NCBI GenBank assembly: GCA_905182995.1
Contig: CAJJDP010000039.1
Location: forward strand, 381,722 to 445,721
From: Paramecium octaurelia
Lineage: Eukaryota; Ciliophora; Oligohymenophorea; Peniculida; Parameciidae
Length of the DNA stretch: 64,000 bases
Direction: 5' to 3'
Shown here: one piece after another, positions 1 to 13,493 of the stretch
Position numbering within the stretch: position 1 is the stretch's first letter
Layout of the letters: every line of letters begins with the position of its first letter
Made by a program: the position numbers and the translations under genes
The notes under the pieces: generated by a model
Databases searched by the model: none
The model's input: the letters and a program-made list of their open reading frames with translations, nothing else
What the model was told of the DNA's origin: nothing

Positions 1-59
1 CTATTCCCCCCAATTAAGTCCAATTAGAAGAGATAAATAATGAATATTTAATGTTGATA

Positions 60-2111
60 TCATATTATTATAGTTTTGCTCTTTATGATGCTCTCTATCG
101 ATTGTCTGGTCAATGGATGATAGAATGCATAATTCTCCTGGTACCATTAGGTTGCAGTTTCCCTATTTAACATAATACTAAAACCCTTACTTATTTAAAG
201 CCTTATAAATAGGATTCACCATCTTCATTCTTCCTACGACTCCAACAAAGGCCCTAATCTTTTATAGATTTGTTGTATCCTTGGCATATTTGGTATTAAT
301 AGACAAAGCATACCATCTGAACAACAGTTCGGCATCACGCAAATCACTAAGATGATAAGCATCTTCCAAGGAGACCATAATTGCCTCTGTAATATCCTTA
401 GCTAACGCTGATAAAGTGGACAAGAATAATTGTTTTTGATTTGATTTAAAGCCATCAAAGATTTGATAGTTTTAAGGCTTAGTTCCCTTGCCTTCAATCC
501 AGGCATTTGCTAATTGGAGCACATCTTTAGATGCAGGGTTATCAAAGGTCTCTTCTATGGGTGGCTTACCATAATCATAAATCCACTTATTGTAGACATT
601 ATCAATGCTCTTTTTTACTGTTGTGAATTCTTCAGCACTCAACTAAACCTTTAACCACGATATCATGAATCTGTAGAAATCACTTTCATCTGCACTCTTA
701 TATTCGTATTCTTACAACCAGTCCTTCAATAATTATTAGAATCTGGTCTCATTGATTTATTTTTCAAGGTAATACAATAATTGGAATCCTCTTTCGTAAG
801 GAATAGTCTTAAATACAACATGAATTAGTTACACTAAAACTATCATCGGCGTTATGATTTTCAGTCTTTGGATGTAAACTAGCATATGATTTGACAAAGT
901 CATCTTAACTGGAATTGAACTCTTTGATCAATGTGTTCATTTCGTTATTTCCAACCTAAGAATTAACATGAACCAAATTGATATCCTTGAACAATGTCTT
1001 CAATCCTTTTCTTTCTAGAAAAACACAAAATCCCTCATTAATCCACATATTGGACCAATTGTTGCATGTGATTGTATTTCCAAACCAAGAATGAGCAATC
1101 TCATGGACAGCAACACTCACTCCACTCTTATCTCCAACTATAATTGTAGGATTAGCAAAGGTTAAGAGGGGATTCTCCATACCTCCGAAAGGGAATGAAG
1201 CTGGTAAGATCACGATCTTGTAAGATCCCCATTTGTATTCACCAATATAATCCTCAAGGTACTACACATATTGATCTAAGTCTTCTAATTCGTCTTTGTA
1301 TTTCTAAATATTTTTAGATTCAGAGATAACAGCTGTTCTTGTTCCAGTTGATCTTTCCTCTACTGTACCTGCAACGATAGCTATCAAATACGCTGGAATC
1401 TTGATGTTTAATTCAAATTGAAAGATGTTGGCAATAGAATTCAAGTCATAATTGCCCATCAATTCGAATTTCTGAGTTTACAATCTATTTCCACTCATAA
1501 ACACATTTATCAATGGTGATTGAGTGATCACTGTGGCTGAATATGTAAATTTGATGCTTGGAGTATCTTGTAATGGAATCATCGATCTACAATTGTTGGC
1601 TTCACATTACGAAAATAAATATGGGGCCTCTAATCATAATTATTATTCTATATACTTTTATCATCTGTTTAGGAAGGATCCATAAAGCTAAGTGCTCTAG
1701 CATCCTCGCCAATTTGATACTTGATTCTGAATTTCACAATTTCACCATACTTATACGCCTACCCTAATTCGATCACCAATTTATCCCCTTACTCCTCACT
1801 TTGAATTGGATCATATTCTACATGATGTTTCAACACTTGACCATTGCTTGGATAATAGACAAACAGGATATTCATTTTATAAATATCCAAATGAACCTAC
1901 TATAGCACATCGTTCTTACTTCAGTCAATTAACTTGCAAAAACCTTCAATGTGTATTCCACAGATCCATCAATTACTTTATCATTCAGATTCAATAGCCA
2001 CTCTATGTGAAGATGTTGTGTTTTCACGTCCTTATAATTAGAGAAGGTGTTTTTATCAACATCTACACAATATAGCATATGACAAAGCAAAAGTATAATC
2101 ACTAATTTCAT
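60..2111 (-). CDS. M1 zinc aminopeptidase, leukotriene A4 hydrolase-like, with signal peptide
   Basis: Likely cleaves N-terminal residues from peptides (family M1) and may have epoxide hydrolase activity if it is a true LTA4H orthologue. The sequence shows the exopeptidase motif GGMEN, the zinc motif HEIAHSWFGN (HExxH) and the downstream Glu in WINEGF, all near 1050-1190. The C-terminal helical domain ends in VGRMKMVNPIYK and FYHPLTRQSIES, as in fungal LTA4 hydrolases. Confirmed introns include a 20-nt one near 1900 (phase 0) and a 28-nt one near 170-200, which restores the C-terminal frame; others between 220 and 1900 were not all placed. The start at 2111 gives a hydrophobic leader (MKLVIILLLCHMLYC), unusual because animal and yeast relatives are cytosolic. 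TTG at 2114 is not a plausible start. No gene is evident in bases 1-59. Confidence 0.88.
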
Positions 2112-2633
2112 CAAAATTAATTAATTAATTATCTATTGAATCGATCATTTTTTAATAATTAAAATGACCAATTACAATAATACTCATGTCATCAAATATT
2201 AATTGTCAATAAATAAGTATGAAACAATTAAATTTTCTTTCATTTTTCAGATTAAGAATTATTCATTTCTTAAATAATAAATTGAAGTTTTGAAACATTA
2301 AATTTCAAGTAAAATATCATAAGCTAAAGCATTAGAAATAAACAAATATATTCGAAGCTTAAAGTGATCAAGTTTGTGAAAATTAATCTACAAAGATTCT
2401 TTTCAACTTGAAATATTTTTTTGGGTTAATCTAAGTATGTTAGCAAAATCATTTTATTCGTTGAATAAGTATTTGTGTACTTAAATAGATACCTAATGTA
2501 TCATTTCTATATGTTATTTTCACTTATGAAAAATTACAATTATAATTGGAAGTTTATAAAGATATTACAGTGAAAATGCTATCATGCATAGGATATCAAA
2601 GAAACTAATATCTTATATAATATTATTATTATT
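2112..2633. other. AT-rich intergenic stretch
   Basis: About 520 bases between the aminopeptidase start and the stop of the next minus-strand gene. It is composed of A/T runs and short chance frames. I see no conserved protein, RNA gene or repeat. It should hold the promoter of the aminopeptidase and the 3' end of its neighbour. Confidence 0.6.
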
Positions 2634-4352
2634 TCAAAGATTAAAAAACATTATAAAACTCAAACAAATAATAATATTGTAAATTTCTTGCATTTGCACT
2701 AATGTAAATTTCCTTACTTATAAAGGAGAATACTAAGCTCCATCTGAGGGATCTGATGCAAGTTAATATATTAACTAATAATCATTTTTATCACTTAATT
2801 TAAACTGAAACCAATATTATTCTTTTGCTATTAGGAACTTCTTATAAAACTTGATGAATGGGTTGTTTAGATAATTTAATCCATTTGAAAATTAATATAA
2901 ATCAGGAAGAGAGGTTTACAATAGGTCTAATCCAATTGAAATGAATCCATCTGTTTTTAGTGTAATGGTAAAATTTAAGAAATTTTCATCTGCAATAAAA
3001 AATTCCTAATTAACAGTTGGAAATTTGGGAGTGATCTTTTCAATAGTTTGTTTTTAAATTTCATATTGAGATATTGAGACACTATTGACAATATAATCAT
3101 AAGTAGTTGCATAATCTGGATATAAAAAGAAGGTATATGTCGATAATTGAGTTGAACTGACTTAAGGAATATAATATTTTTTATTTCCATTAATCTTTGA
3201 TTATGCAATCTAATTACAAAATATGCCATCTGCACTACTCACTTAATTCTATTTTAAAGATAGTTATAGCATAAGATCACAAGCAATATCTCTCAAATTT
3301 ATAGTCTCAAATTATTGATAAGATTATATTTATATCTTCTTTATTGTTTATTGACTATCACATCGATTAAATGATATTGCTGATTATGACTATTAATATA
3401 ATTCATCTTCACAAACAGCCAAAATAGTATAATCCGTATTGCTTCTTAATCCAGTTAGAGTTATATCTTTATTTGAATTATCCGCCATTAAAGTTTATCC
3501 ATAACCTTCATATGTATTTATATTTGTGTATTATTTTCCTAATTTATTTAATAATAGCTATTCCTTTATTTTGGTAATATCTATTGCTTAATTCTAATAC
3601 GAATAACTATAATAGAGCATTGATTTCTTTCCACAATTAAATGTAAATACCCCTTATGCTCCAATACAAGTTCCACTATTCTTATTGACTATTGAAGAAA
3701 CAGGAAGAGATTATGAATTTGCAACCACCTTTAATATTATCGTGCTAATCAGATAATAAGTTGAATTCACTTAGAATGATATAGAAATTGAAGTGTCAAC
3801 AGCTGCATTTAAGGCAGACACCTCTATGAAAGCAAATCTCTCTCTATTTTTTTGAATTATTGTCTTACTAATTGTTTCATATAACACTTTAATCTATAAA
3901 CCTGTAATTGGTATACAACTAATGAAATCTAAAGTCAATTATCTTTTCCCTCCTATTGGAATTGTATTAAAATCAGCAGATGGAGTTAATACGCATTGTT
4001 TAGAAGATGGCACAAAAGAAATTGCATTCTAGGAGAACTAATATTATGAGTTTGTAGTTTTAGATAAACTCAGAGTTGATCCACTATTCTCTGTTATCCC
4101 AACATAAAAGCTAACATATTTACTATTTATTCTTGCAATAGGGAATTGAGGACTCATAGGCAAATTGCCGGATAATTAAAATTCACTCTTAAATGCGCTT
4201 CCATCTGAAGGCCAAACTCTTATTTCTTTATTATATTATCCAAAAGTTAGTGATTAATCTTATGATGATAATCCACTATCTGGATTATATATCTACCAAA
4301 CTAAATTTATTTAACTCTTAGCAATAACAATGAGTAAAAATAATTATAGCAT
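2634..4352 (-). CDS. Secreted or membrane-anchored protein of unknown function
   Basis: I do not recognise a named domain. A single uninterrupted frame of 572 aa runs from ATG at 4352 to TGA at 2634. It starts with a signal peptide (MLQLFLLIVIAKSQ) and ends in a hydrophobic segment (near IIICLSFIMFFNL). That suggests a luminal or cell-surface protein held by a C-terminal anchor, possibly GPI; this is inference. The body is rich in Ser, Thr, Asn and Ile, with beta-type stretches and scattered Cys, including GTCIGAQGVFTFNCG near residue 240. A more upstream ATG at about 4372 runs into TGA in its own frame. No intron is needed. Confidence 0.75.
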
Positions 4353-5636
4353 AAATAATTAATTAATGCATGACTTTTATGATTTATTTCTTGTCAATTG
4401 TTTATAAAATAGTTAGAAAAGAAGGATTGTGAATTAATGTATAACAACAGAAAAAAGATCAATAAAATTAGGAATCTTTGATGTCATAAGTAATAAAATA
4501 AATTTAACATCCAATAATTGGCTTAAATGTTGAGTAATTACTTATTTGCTAAAATAATGTTGTAGGTTGCAACAACACTCGCAGAGACAACGTAAAATAA
4601 GAAAAAACTCTACCATTGTTATCATAAAGAAATTTAGAAAAATCAGATTTGAAATTCCAACAAAAAATCTTCCAAATTTTGTGCCATCATAGAATTAGCT
4701 GCGAGAGCAAGTTAACACAAAATTGATGATAGGTATTTTCAATAATTTAACAATTTGATATCTATAATAAAATCCTAATCTAAAGGAATGGAAAAATCTT
4801 ATTAAGAGATAAATTTGAATTTGATGACCTATTAATAAAATTTAAGTTATTATTAAATAGTTCAAAAAGCATAAAAATAAAATAAATTAAATATGAATTA
4901 ATATTTACTCTCTTTTAATAAATGAGTTTAGATAAATTCAAAAACTGAAAGAAGTTATATTAATTAATGAGAATTTTATTTACAAATATATTAATTCTAA
5001 TTATTTAAGTCTCATGAAATGTTAAGAAAAAAATTCTAAATTTTGAATTCTACCAAAGAGGTTGTCTAAAACAAATCATCATATTTTTCATACAATTATA
5101 AATTAAAAATGTTAAACCAAGATAAAATCTAGAAATTTTGTATTTGTTTTTTTGAACTTTTCAACATTAAAATCAACTGCTGGTATGTCTAATTTCTATA
5201 TTTCCTATATTTTCTTGATCAACATCTATATTGTTAATATAGATATCTTTTGTAGATGAAAATTAAAAAAAAAATATTATGTACTTGATGTAACCGAAAT
5301 ATTTTTATATGTCAGTTACATCACAAAACAGTTTATATTCTAAGTGGAGGATTTGGAGATAACCAGGTGAAAATTAGATTAAAACATAGTTCTCAAACTT
5401 TATCCTAAGAAGATAGTAAATATCGTACTTATACATACCTATATAAATAAACAAAAAATTTTTCAACGACATTAAATAAATTCTTTCAGTTTTAGAGGAA
5501 TAATAGTTTCAAAAACCAGCAATATAGGATCATTCTTATAAAAAGAAGATTTTGATTTGTTAAAAAATTTGGTATTTTTATCGTAGAAGAAACGTAAATA
5601 AATTCATTAATTAATTTGCAAAACCAAACAACCTCA
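4353..5636. other. Long AT-rich stretch without a supportable gene
   Basis: About 1.3 kb of very AT-rich sequence. Frames are short or have random-looking composition. It contains two small perfect inverted repeats (5224-5244 and 5286-5323). Nothing matches a known protein family on either strand. Confidence 0.5.
5224..5244. repeat. Perfect 9-bp hairpin, 3-nt loop
   Basis: ATCTATATT and its exact reverse complement AATATAGAT are separated by GTT. A second inverted repeat lies 42 bases further on (TGATGTAAC at 5286-5294 with GTTACATCA at 5315-5323). In DNA this AT-rich such short repeats occur by chance, so no function is claimed. Confidence 0.5.
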
Positions 5637-6542
5637 ATGTAGAATTATAACATTCCCTCTCAACCAATGTTTTGCTATTATCAGATGCAAATCTACAATC
5701 CCTACTTTTTCTATCCATAATAAATCGTTGTTTAAAACTAAACTTAAGCAAATGAATATGAACCATCAAATTTTAATTGTTTTAACATCATAAAAAAACA
5801 AAATCTAGAGGAAACAAAGCCACCAGAACCTTAGGATAGCGAAAATATTGATTTTGATGTTGAAGATTAGGATGACAAAGATGAAGATTATAAAGTTATG
5901 TGTTCGAAAGAAAATTCTGAGAGAAATAATATTGTTAATTAGTTGAATGGCTCAACAAATTTACAGAAAAACTATGCCAGGGCTGTCATTTTATATGTTA
6001 AATAATAAAATTCAAGCATAGTAAAGGAATTGGGTTAAAAAAGAGCCACTCATTTCTTCAGATTCGTAACGAAAATCAAAAATAAAATCAGAAATTTATC
6101 TCATATAAACAACTATACAAGGGATGAAGAATTTATTCGACTTTTTAGAATTTTATGGTAAAATATAGATTTATATTTTTAGTAATAAATTTTTGAGAAA
6201 AGATTGGGTAAGCTACATTTATAATTCAAAAATCAAATAAAAGACAAGTCACTTGAAAGGAAAACATGGCATTTATAAAAATTTATTCAAAATCTGATTA
6301 CATTAGGCTTATTAAATTATAAATCCATATATATCATATATTTCATTGTCAATATTTTTTTCAAAATTGTTTCTCATCAATCTCAGAAAATAGTGATCAT
6401 TCACGTTAAATGTATCTTCCTCTATGAATTCACAAAATCGATATCTAATTACTCGATATTAATATTAATTTCCATCAATTAAAACTAAATACGAATTAAA
6501 ATCAAATGCTATAAAAATGACATTTAATACTATATAAAATGA
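5637..6542 (+). CDS. Hypothetical protein, Paramecium-specific family (related to the gene at 55565)
   Basis: An open frame of 301 codons from ATG 5637 to TGA. The N-terminal two thirds look genuine. There is a Tyr/Pro/Gln-rich start, then an acidic stretch (DVEDQDDKDEDYK), then a helical region beginning KNYARAVILYVKQQ and including RDEEFIRLFRILWQN. That region resembles the C-terminal domain of the protein at 55565-56718 (KNFSKAIISYI ... FNKVFRII), a type of short protein I associate with Paramecium; the similarity is by eye. After about residue 210 the sequence becomes Ile/Phe/Lys-rich and may be non-coding read-through. The real stop could be earlier, after an unrecognised intron or frameshift near 6270. 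Confidence 0.55.
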
Positions 6543-7467
6543 AATTTAATATAAAAACTCTAATTATATTCAATTGTTCAATTTATTTTACATTATATGA
6601 GACCTAAATTGGCAATTCTCTCTATTATTGCTCAACTCGAAGATCAAAGAAATTGACCAAATAAATATGAAAATCTAGTGTAAAACTTAATGTAATTAAA
6701 AAATTATCAATTGGAAAAATAAGCGTCTAAATGAATAAAATGTATTCTAAAATGTTGATGCAATCAATTTACTTAAGAAGTTTGCTAAGGCAAGAGTTGA
6801 ATTTGCTCTTAAACAACGAATTATCATAATAAAGATTGTAGAAGTATAAAGGGGGTAAGAATTCTTGAACTTGTTTTCTCCCTAAGAAATAATCTTAAAC
6901 TTCTTATCAATAATCAAATCCGGATTTTTTTAGAACTTTTCATTTTCTTAAGAAATAATATTTAATTAAACTTTAGTATTAATTTTCTTAAACAAAGAAT
7001 TAATATAATACATCTAAAACTCTAAATCTAGCAAAAGTCTAGTCAATTAAGGCATGAAAATTTTTTAGTTAGAAAACCTTTTAAGAGTTTGATCTTAACT
7101 TACTATATTTTTTATTCATTTATTCAAAACAAAAAAACATTTATTCTGATTTAAATTATCATTAAATTAAAATTCATACATTTTAATTATTAAAATTCAA
7201 TATATAAACACAAACTTTACACAAGCCATTAAACACTAGAATTGTCAAGAATTAAACTATTTATAGAAAATTATGAATTTTAGCTCCATTATCCTCATTA
7301 TATTTTGTAACACTTAAATATAATATAAACTTTATTTAATTTTATAATTATAATAATCTATAAATATAATCCTGCTTTAGCAATATTTAACTTATAAATT
7401 TATATAATTCTTTATACAAATCTACTTACTTTTTATTAAATGAAATTAAGGTAAAAATAAAACAAAT
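6543..7467. other. AT-rich stretch with possible decayed coding sequence
   Basis: About 0.9 kb with no intact gene. On the minus strand between about 6600 and 7080, protein-like segments occur in two different frames, interrupted by TGA. This could be a degraded gene, but chance open frames are long with only one stop codon in AT-rich DNA. No family recognised. Confidence 0.4.
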
Positions 7468-8003
7468 ATGCTTTAAGAAGGTAGTTTCTCATATTAATGC
7501 AGTTAGTTTGTTTGGCTTTTTCATCTTATTTGGCTAATTAGTTGCTAAGCCTTAAATTTTGACAACCCTATTTCATCTAAAAATAATTTATTCTTGATAC
7601 CTCTATCAATAATGACCAAATTAACAAGAATACTATAAATGTTTAATATAAAATCACTCTTGAAAGAAATTCCGCTTGCATGTTTATAACATACGAAAAA
7701 TAATTTTATAAATCTTATACGGTTTCTAAATATATTTTTTCCTATTTAAAACCCTTAAATTAAACCTTTCCAAAAAGAAACAAATTAGATTTCAGTTCTT
7801 TCAAACTTTTGACAAGTAGTTGGCTGTTTCTTTTAATTATCAGCTCGACTTTAAGACAGAAATAAAATAGGAGGAAAAATAGTTAATTTCCTTAATATAT
7901 TTTTGTCTTTAAGTCAAGAATATTGAAATATGTAAGCAAAAAATCAAAGGTAATTATAATTAGGAAGAATTTGAAATTTTGGGTTTCTTATCACAATCAA
8001 TGA
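7468..8003 (+). pseudogene. Possible broken gene for a small secreted protein
   Basis: From ATG 7468, removing a 22-nt GT..AG segment at about 7480-7501 gives a signal-peptide-like start (MLQEVSLFGFFILFGQ). The following protein-like stretch (about 7563-8000, including ERNSACMFITYEKQ and a hydrophobic stretch SSWLFLLIISS) lies in another frame, and no GT is available to bridge the two by an intron. Read from the ATG at 7498, TGA at 7560 interrupts. I therefore call it a probable relic. A chance frame is also possible. Confidence 0.3.
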
Positions 8004-8084
8004 AGTGATGAAGTAATTAATAATGAATGGATGAAAAAATATTTAAATTAACATAATATGTATATATATTTATTAATTTAATAA

Positions 8085-10081
8085 ATGACAGAATATTTAA
8101 AAAGAAGACAAGCAAATGAATCCTCTTCAGCATCATCTGCTGAATCACTATCATTTTCATCATCTTCTTCCTCGCCTTCATCATCATCTTCTTCGTCATC
8201 TAGATCAAGAAGTTCAAGAAAACACTAATCAATAAAGAAATATTAAAAAAGTAGTAAGATGCAATCCAAGAATCAACTGTTAAAGGCTTATGCTTCATTA
8301 GATAAGATGAAGCAGAAGTATTTATAAAAAATAGGTTATACTGATTAGGACAATCCTTATGGTGATAAAAATTTAGCTAAGTCTTTAATCTGGAAAAGTA
8401 AGTTAGATGAAAAAGGTCTGCATGGAATATCTGAGCATGAATTGAAAGAGAAATTAGATGATATGTTGAAAGAAATAGAAAAACTAAAATCTTAAAGGTA
8501 GAAGAAATAAGAAGAGAAAATAAAATTGGAGGAAGAGAAAAATAGATTAAATAAAGAAAGACAAATGGAGAACTATAAACAATGGATAGATAATGAAGAT
8601 GCATTTTTTGAGAAGGTTGAAAAGCTGAGACCTTTGATTAGAATCCAATAATAAAGAGAACTTCCCTTTGATAAGTTTGTTAGAATTTGTTGCATTTATA
8701 AAGTATAATAAATTTAATATAAATTTAGGGTTAAATTGGGCATCAGAAACAATTAGAATAAATTATGCATAATCCATCTTAATTTATCAAGACTCTAGGT
8801 CATGAGGATCAAAAAGTAATACTAAATGAATCAAAGAAATAATTTGCCATAGAAATAGACAATAAAAGTAATTTCCAAGATTATTGGGCATCGATTATAT
8901 CAATAGCTTAAGCAGAAGTAGAGTGGAGAGAACAAAAGGAAAAAGATCCAAAATGTCCAAAATTTGGAATACAGAGTGAATTCAAATAGGATATCAAGAA
9001 AATGTTTTAAGGCAAGTCAAGAGAAGGATTAGATGAATTGGAGGGAGAGATAAATCAAATGTTGAATTATGGAGCAGAATATAAAATAGATTTTGACTAT
9101 TGGGAAAAGATTTTAAAGAAATTAAAAGTTATTAAGGCTAAGACTATATTAAAAAATTATTATAAGGTTTTTTGTAAGGATCTAAAATATAAGAGTATGA
9201 GGTAAGACAATTAATTAGTATTGGATGTAGGAATCAATACAAAGGATATATAAATCAATGTAGAAAGAAATGCCACAGAAAAATAACATTATTAGGTTGA
9301 AATTTAAGAATAAACAGAATATGAATGTGTTAGTCCAGATCCAGTTGATTGTGATGAATTTATATTGGAAAATGATGATTTAAAATAACTAACTGATTAG
9401 AGAATTACAATTTTAACTGAATTCCTAAACAATGCAAAAATTGAACTAGAAAAGTAATAATTGAAGAAGAAGAAAGAGAAGGAAAAGGAAAAGGAAAAAC
9501 AAAAGGGAAAGTAAAATAAATTACCTGAATTTTCAATTCCAAATAATAGAAAATTGGAAGATAATGTTGAAGGATTAGATATTTTAGCACAACAAATGTT
9601 TGAATATGAAAGATCAAAGCCATTAGAAGAGGATGAAGTATATTTTAATGAAGTTGTACCTTAAAGATAAGAACCATCATGGAGTTAAAAATATAAATTG
9701 AAACGTCCTTAATATTTCAACAGAGTTAAGATGGGTTTCGATTGGAATATGTATAATAAAACTCATTATGATGTTGACAATCCTCCTCCCAAGACTATTC
9801 AAGGATACAAATTTAATGTCTTCTATCCAGAATTGATAGATAAAACTTAAGTATTATTCCAATGTTATTAATTTTAGGCTCCTAAATACACTTTGGAAAC
9901 TTGTGAAAATCCAGATTATTGCATTATCAGATTTATTGCTGGTCCTCCCTATGAGGATTTAGCGTTTTAAATTTTATGCAAAGAGTGGGATTATTCAGAT
10001 CGTATGGGTTTTAAATCAGTGTTTTCTAGAGGAATCCTTCATTTATGGTTTAATTTCAAGAAGCCTCGTTATAGGAGATGA
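8085..10081 (+). CDS. CACTIN: Cactin
   Basis: Cactin is a conserved nuclear protein linked to pre-mRNA splicing. It has an N-terminal Ser/Arg-rich region, a central coiled coil and a highly conserved C-terminal domain. All are visible here. A Ser run with RSRSS lies at residues 10-45, then the NPYGD..L..SFIWKSKL motif, then a long Lys/Glu coil. The C-terminal domain contains YFNRVKMGFDWN, THYDVDNPPPKTIQGYKF, PELIDK and GPPYEDLAF and ends LWFNFKKPRYRR. One 26-nt intron (8703-8728) joins the frames exactly, giving 656 aa, close to the usual size. Cactin fits an intron-rich genome, but splicing function here is inference from orthologues. Confidence 0.95.
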
Positions 10082-10126
10082 TTTGAATGTTATTTTTAAT
10101 TAGTTGAAAATAATTATAAATTTGTT

Positions 10127-10561
10127 ATGAGTTTTGCTAAGAAGACTTTGCCAATTAAAGGATCAAAAAAGCCTGAGAAATCACCACTTGAATAAATTCA
10201 GATGATATTGGGAAATGATTATACAGTTGAATAGATATCCAATGCGTTAAATTAGACAGCTGATATATAGAATGCAATAAAAATATTGAAATCAGAAAGG
10301 GAAGCTTTGTAAAACAATAGCAAAGTTCTTAAGTTTTAATAGTTGAACAAGGCACAATAAGTCCAAAAACGGCTGAATAAATATAATAGTAGATGGGTGA
10401 AGAAGGTATTGGGAGATGTGGATCAAGATAAGAACAAAGAAATGTTAAGTGCGATTCAATTGTAAATGGAGAAGATTACTTTAGATTCAGAATTGCATAG
10501 GCAAATCCTGTATAATTTCAGTATTCCTTCTCGTGATCATTATAATAATAATCAATCATGA
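10127..10561 (+). CDS. Small hypothetical protein, possible UBA/CUE-like N-terminus
   Basis: A complete intronless frame of 144 aa begins 45 bases after the cactin stop. The first 60 residues include IQMILGNDYTVEQISNALN followed by AIKILKSERE. That spacing of helices resembles a small three-helix ubiquitin-binding fold, but this is weak. The rest is Lys/Gln-rich and helical (KAQQVQKRLNKYNSRWVKKVL). No catalytic motifs. It lies between cactin and a histidine kinase, all on the + strand, but nothing links their roles. Confidence 0.6.
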
Positions 10562-10813
10562 GATATTTTATTTCTCAATAAATTGTTTCTTAAAATTCTT
10601 AGATATCATCAATTATTCTTGTAATATTGTTATGGTGGAAATGGGTTTGAGTAGATGGTTATGAGAAAAGGGAAATAGGAAAATTAGGGAAGTGAATAAG
10701 TAGTGTTCTATTTTTGAATTGAAGAGATAAATGGGAAAGTATATTTCTTAAAATTTCGAAATTGCTGTAGAGATGATAAAATTAATTTGTTTTATTTAAT
10801 ATAATAAATTAGG

Positions 10814-13441
10814 ATGGTAAAGTAAATACGATTGAGACAAGATAAAAAGTAATGTCTGAAAGTGGAAAGTGATTATTTTATCTTGTAATAATTAGTTTTT
10901 ATATTAATATTTTATCGAAAAGCCAAGGACTTTTATAGTATGATAGACAGATAATTTGTGAAAGTATAAGCAATTCATTGGATGTCATTTTGTTACTCCG
11001 TTTATTTCTATATCGAAAGTAGGAATACAAGTAATTTATTATGTTTGGTAATCATATGCCTGTTATCCCCTATTGTAATGCTATTTCATTATGCTAAATT
11101 GAGAGTGAAAATAATTGGAACTATATTCTGTATTCAAATAGATTTGATTTGTCTAATAATTCTGAATTACGAAAACTTAAACCACGCTTCTTACGCTTAA
11201 TTAATAGTATGTTAATACATTTCAAAAGATCTGATTAAATAAATGAGGACATAAAATCAGCTTTTAATAAACCCTATGTTTTTCTATTATGGTTTGATGA
11301 TCCTAGTGTGCGCATTTTAGTAAATATATTTGCACACTGTGAGCACGTTTGGCGCAGAGTAACCACAATTGATGTTGTGTTTATTACTGTCCTTCTAACA
11401 GAGTGTGGCATTGAGAAAGAAAAACCAAAGCTAATTGAATACGACAATTCCAATTGATGGTGGGCCAATGCAGAAATTGGACAGCCTAGCAAAAAGAGTG
11501 GTTTCTGTGGCTGACAGTGATAAAAATTTTATATTAGATCAATCAAAGGAGAGTGCAAGAATACTGTGCAATAATTTTAGCAATATTTAATAACATTATA
11601 TCAATTCAGAAATTATTTTTAATTCTCTTGATTTTTTACAAGAAGGCTTAATAGTATTGGATGTATAAGATGAAAAGACTCAGTCTTACAAAATACAGTA
11701 TGTAAATAATGCCACAAGAGTTCTATTTGGTCGTGAATAGGAAGGAGAAATATTGTATATCTTGGAGAGTTTAAATACTCTACATATTTAAGGTTAAGAC
11801 ATCTCGGATGATCCTAGTTCGAGAAGGGAATCTGTTCAATAACGATTATCGAATTTGTAACATTCTCGCATTTGCAAATCTATCTTTCTTTAGAAGGAAC
11901 TGTTTTGTTCAGTGAAATAGCCACTTTTAGACTTTTAAATGCTTGACAAATATCAAACGATCAGTATGAAAGACTTGCTTGAAAGAATGATATAAACCAG
12001 GAGAACTGATGTTATAACAGTGAATACTCATTTTAGTGGTAGCATATCTTTAAACACAAATAAAAATATAACAATCTCTTAATCTAATGCGGGAGGTTAA
12101 TCCAGACATGAATAAAACGAAAGATTGATGGAATTCACTTTGACCCTTACTAAAGATAGAAGCATATTAATAATTTGTAGAGATATAACACATAGATAAA
12201 AAATACGATATTTAAAAGATTATGATATTTAAAAATCAAAGACGCTGTCATTTGTGAGTCATGAATACCGACAACCATTAGGTTGTATCATACAGATGAT
12301 TTAATGTGTTCTCTTGAATCCGATCATAACAAATAATTAAGAAATAGCTGAGAACCTATAAATAGCTTTGGACAATTCCAAATACATGTTAAATTTGTCC
12401 AATGATTTATTGGATTTGGCTTAAATTAAGAATGGCAAATTCAAAATAAACAAAGTATCTTTTAATATCGAGAATTTGATTACTGATTGCATAAAACTGT
12501 TTGCCTTGAAGGCTCGATTGAAAGACCTTTAGTTATTAACAGAATTCAGTAGTAATATCCCAAAATTCATAATGTCGGACAAAAATAGGTTGAAACAAAT
12601 CATTGTGAATCTATTAAGCAATGCATTCAAATTCACGTGTAGCAAAATAGAAGTAATCATCTAGCTTTAGTCTGCTTTTTTGAGAATTGGAGTTAGAGAT
12701 GATGGTATTGGGATCAGTAATGAGGAACAATAGATGTTATTTAAGGCATTCTCTAAAGTTAATTCAGAGGAAAGCAGAAAGTTAAATGAACAAGGTGTTG
12801 GTTTAGGATTAGTTATCAGCAATTAGATTGCCTAAACAATCGGATGTACTGGGTTGAATATAGAATCTAAAAAAGATGAAGACAATCATTATTCGTTCTT
12901 TTATTTCGATATGCTAATAGAATTACCTGAAAAGAAAAAGGTGGCAATCTTTAAAATTCCTGAAATCTACCCTCTTTATCAGGAGGTTGATGAAATTACT
13001 ACATTGAATCAGGAGTAATAGAAAATAACTCAGGATATTATTTCGTATTGTTCTCACTGTTTGATTGTAGATGATGAATGCTTTAATGTGTATGCCTTCA
13101 ACAAAATTTTAAAAGGAGTTCTGAAAAACAATAACCAATAAATTGACGTAGAATCTGCTCTTTCTGGAAAGGAGTCTATAGAAAAAGTGAAAAATAAAAA
13201 GTGCAACAATTCATGCCAAGGATACAAACTCATATTCATGGACCTAGAAATGCCCATTATGAACGGAATTCAAACTACTAAATAAATACTGGCTCTCAAT
13301 CCTAGTTAGATCATCGTTGGCTGCAGTGGTTATTCCGATTACTAAGACAAAAAGAAGTGCTTGGATGCAGGAATGTCAGATTATATCACCAAACCTGTAA
13401 GCGAAGTAGAACTTCAAGAAATACTAAAGAGATATTTATGA
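10814..13441 (+). CDS. Membrane hybrid histidine kinase with receiver domain
   Basis: Two-component sensor: autophosphorylates on His, then transfers to an internal Asp. A single 875-aa frame is open throughout. Residues 20-175 hold five or six hydrophobic segments. A linker that could fold as PAS spans about 200-470. The H-box is SFVSHEYRQPLG (about 480), the N-box NRLKQIIVNLLSNAF, the G-boxes DDGIGIS and GVGLGLVIS. The receiver at about 745-870 has the acidic pair IVDDE, phospho-acceptor MDLEMPIMNG and Lys in YITKPVS. The start is the first ATG in the open frame; an upstream exon cannot be excluded. The ligand is unknown. Confidence 0.9.
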
Positions 13442-13493
13442 ATAAATATTATTATTATTTCTAATCGTTTTTTCGATAACACACTATGTGAAA

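Noticed and set aside
9460-9510. Short AAGGAAAAGG-type repeat
   Set aside because: It is the Lys/Glu codon run of the cactin coiled coil, not a separate repeat element.
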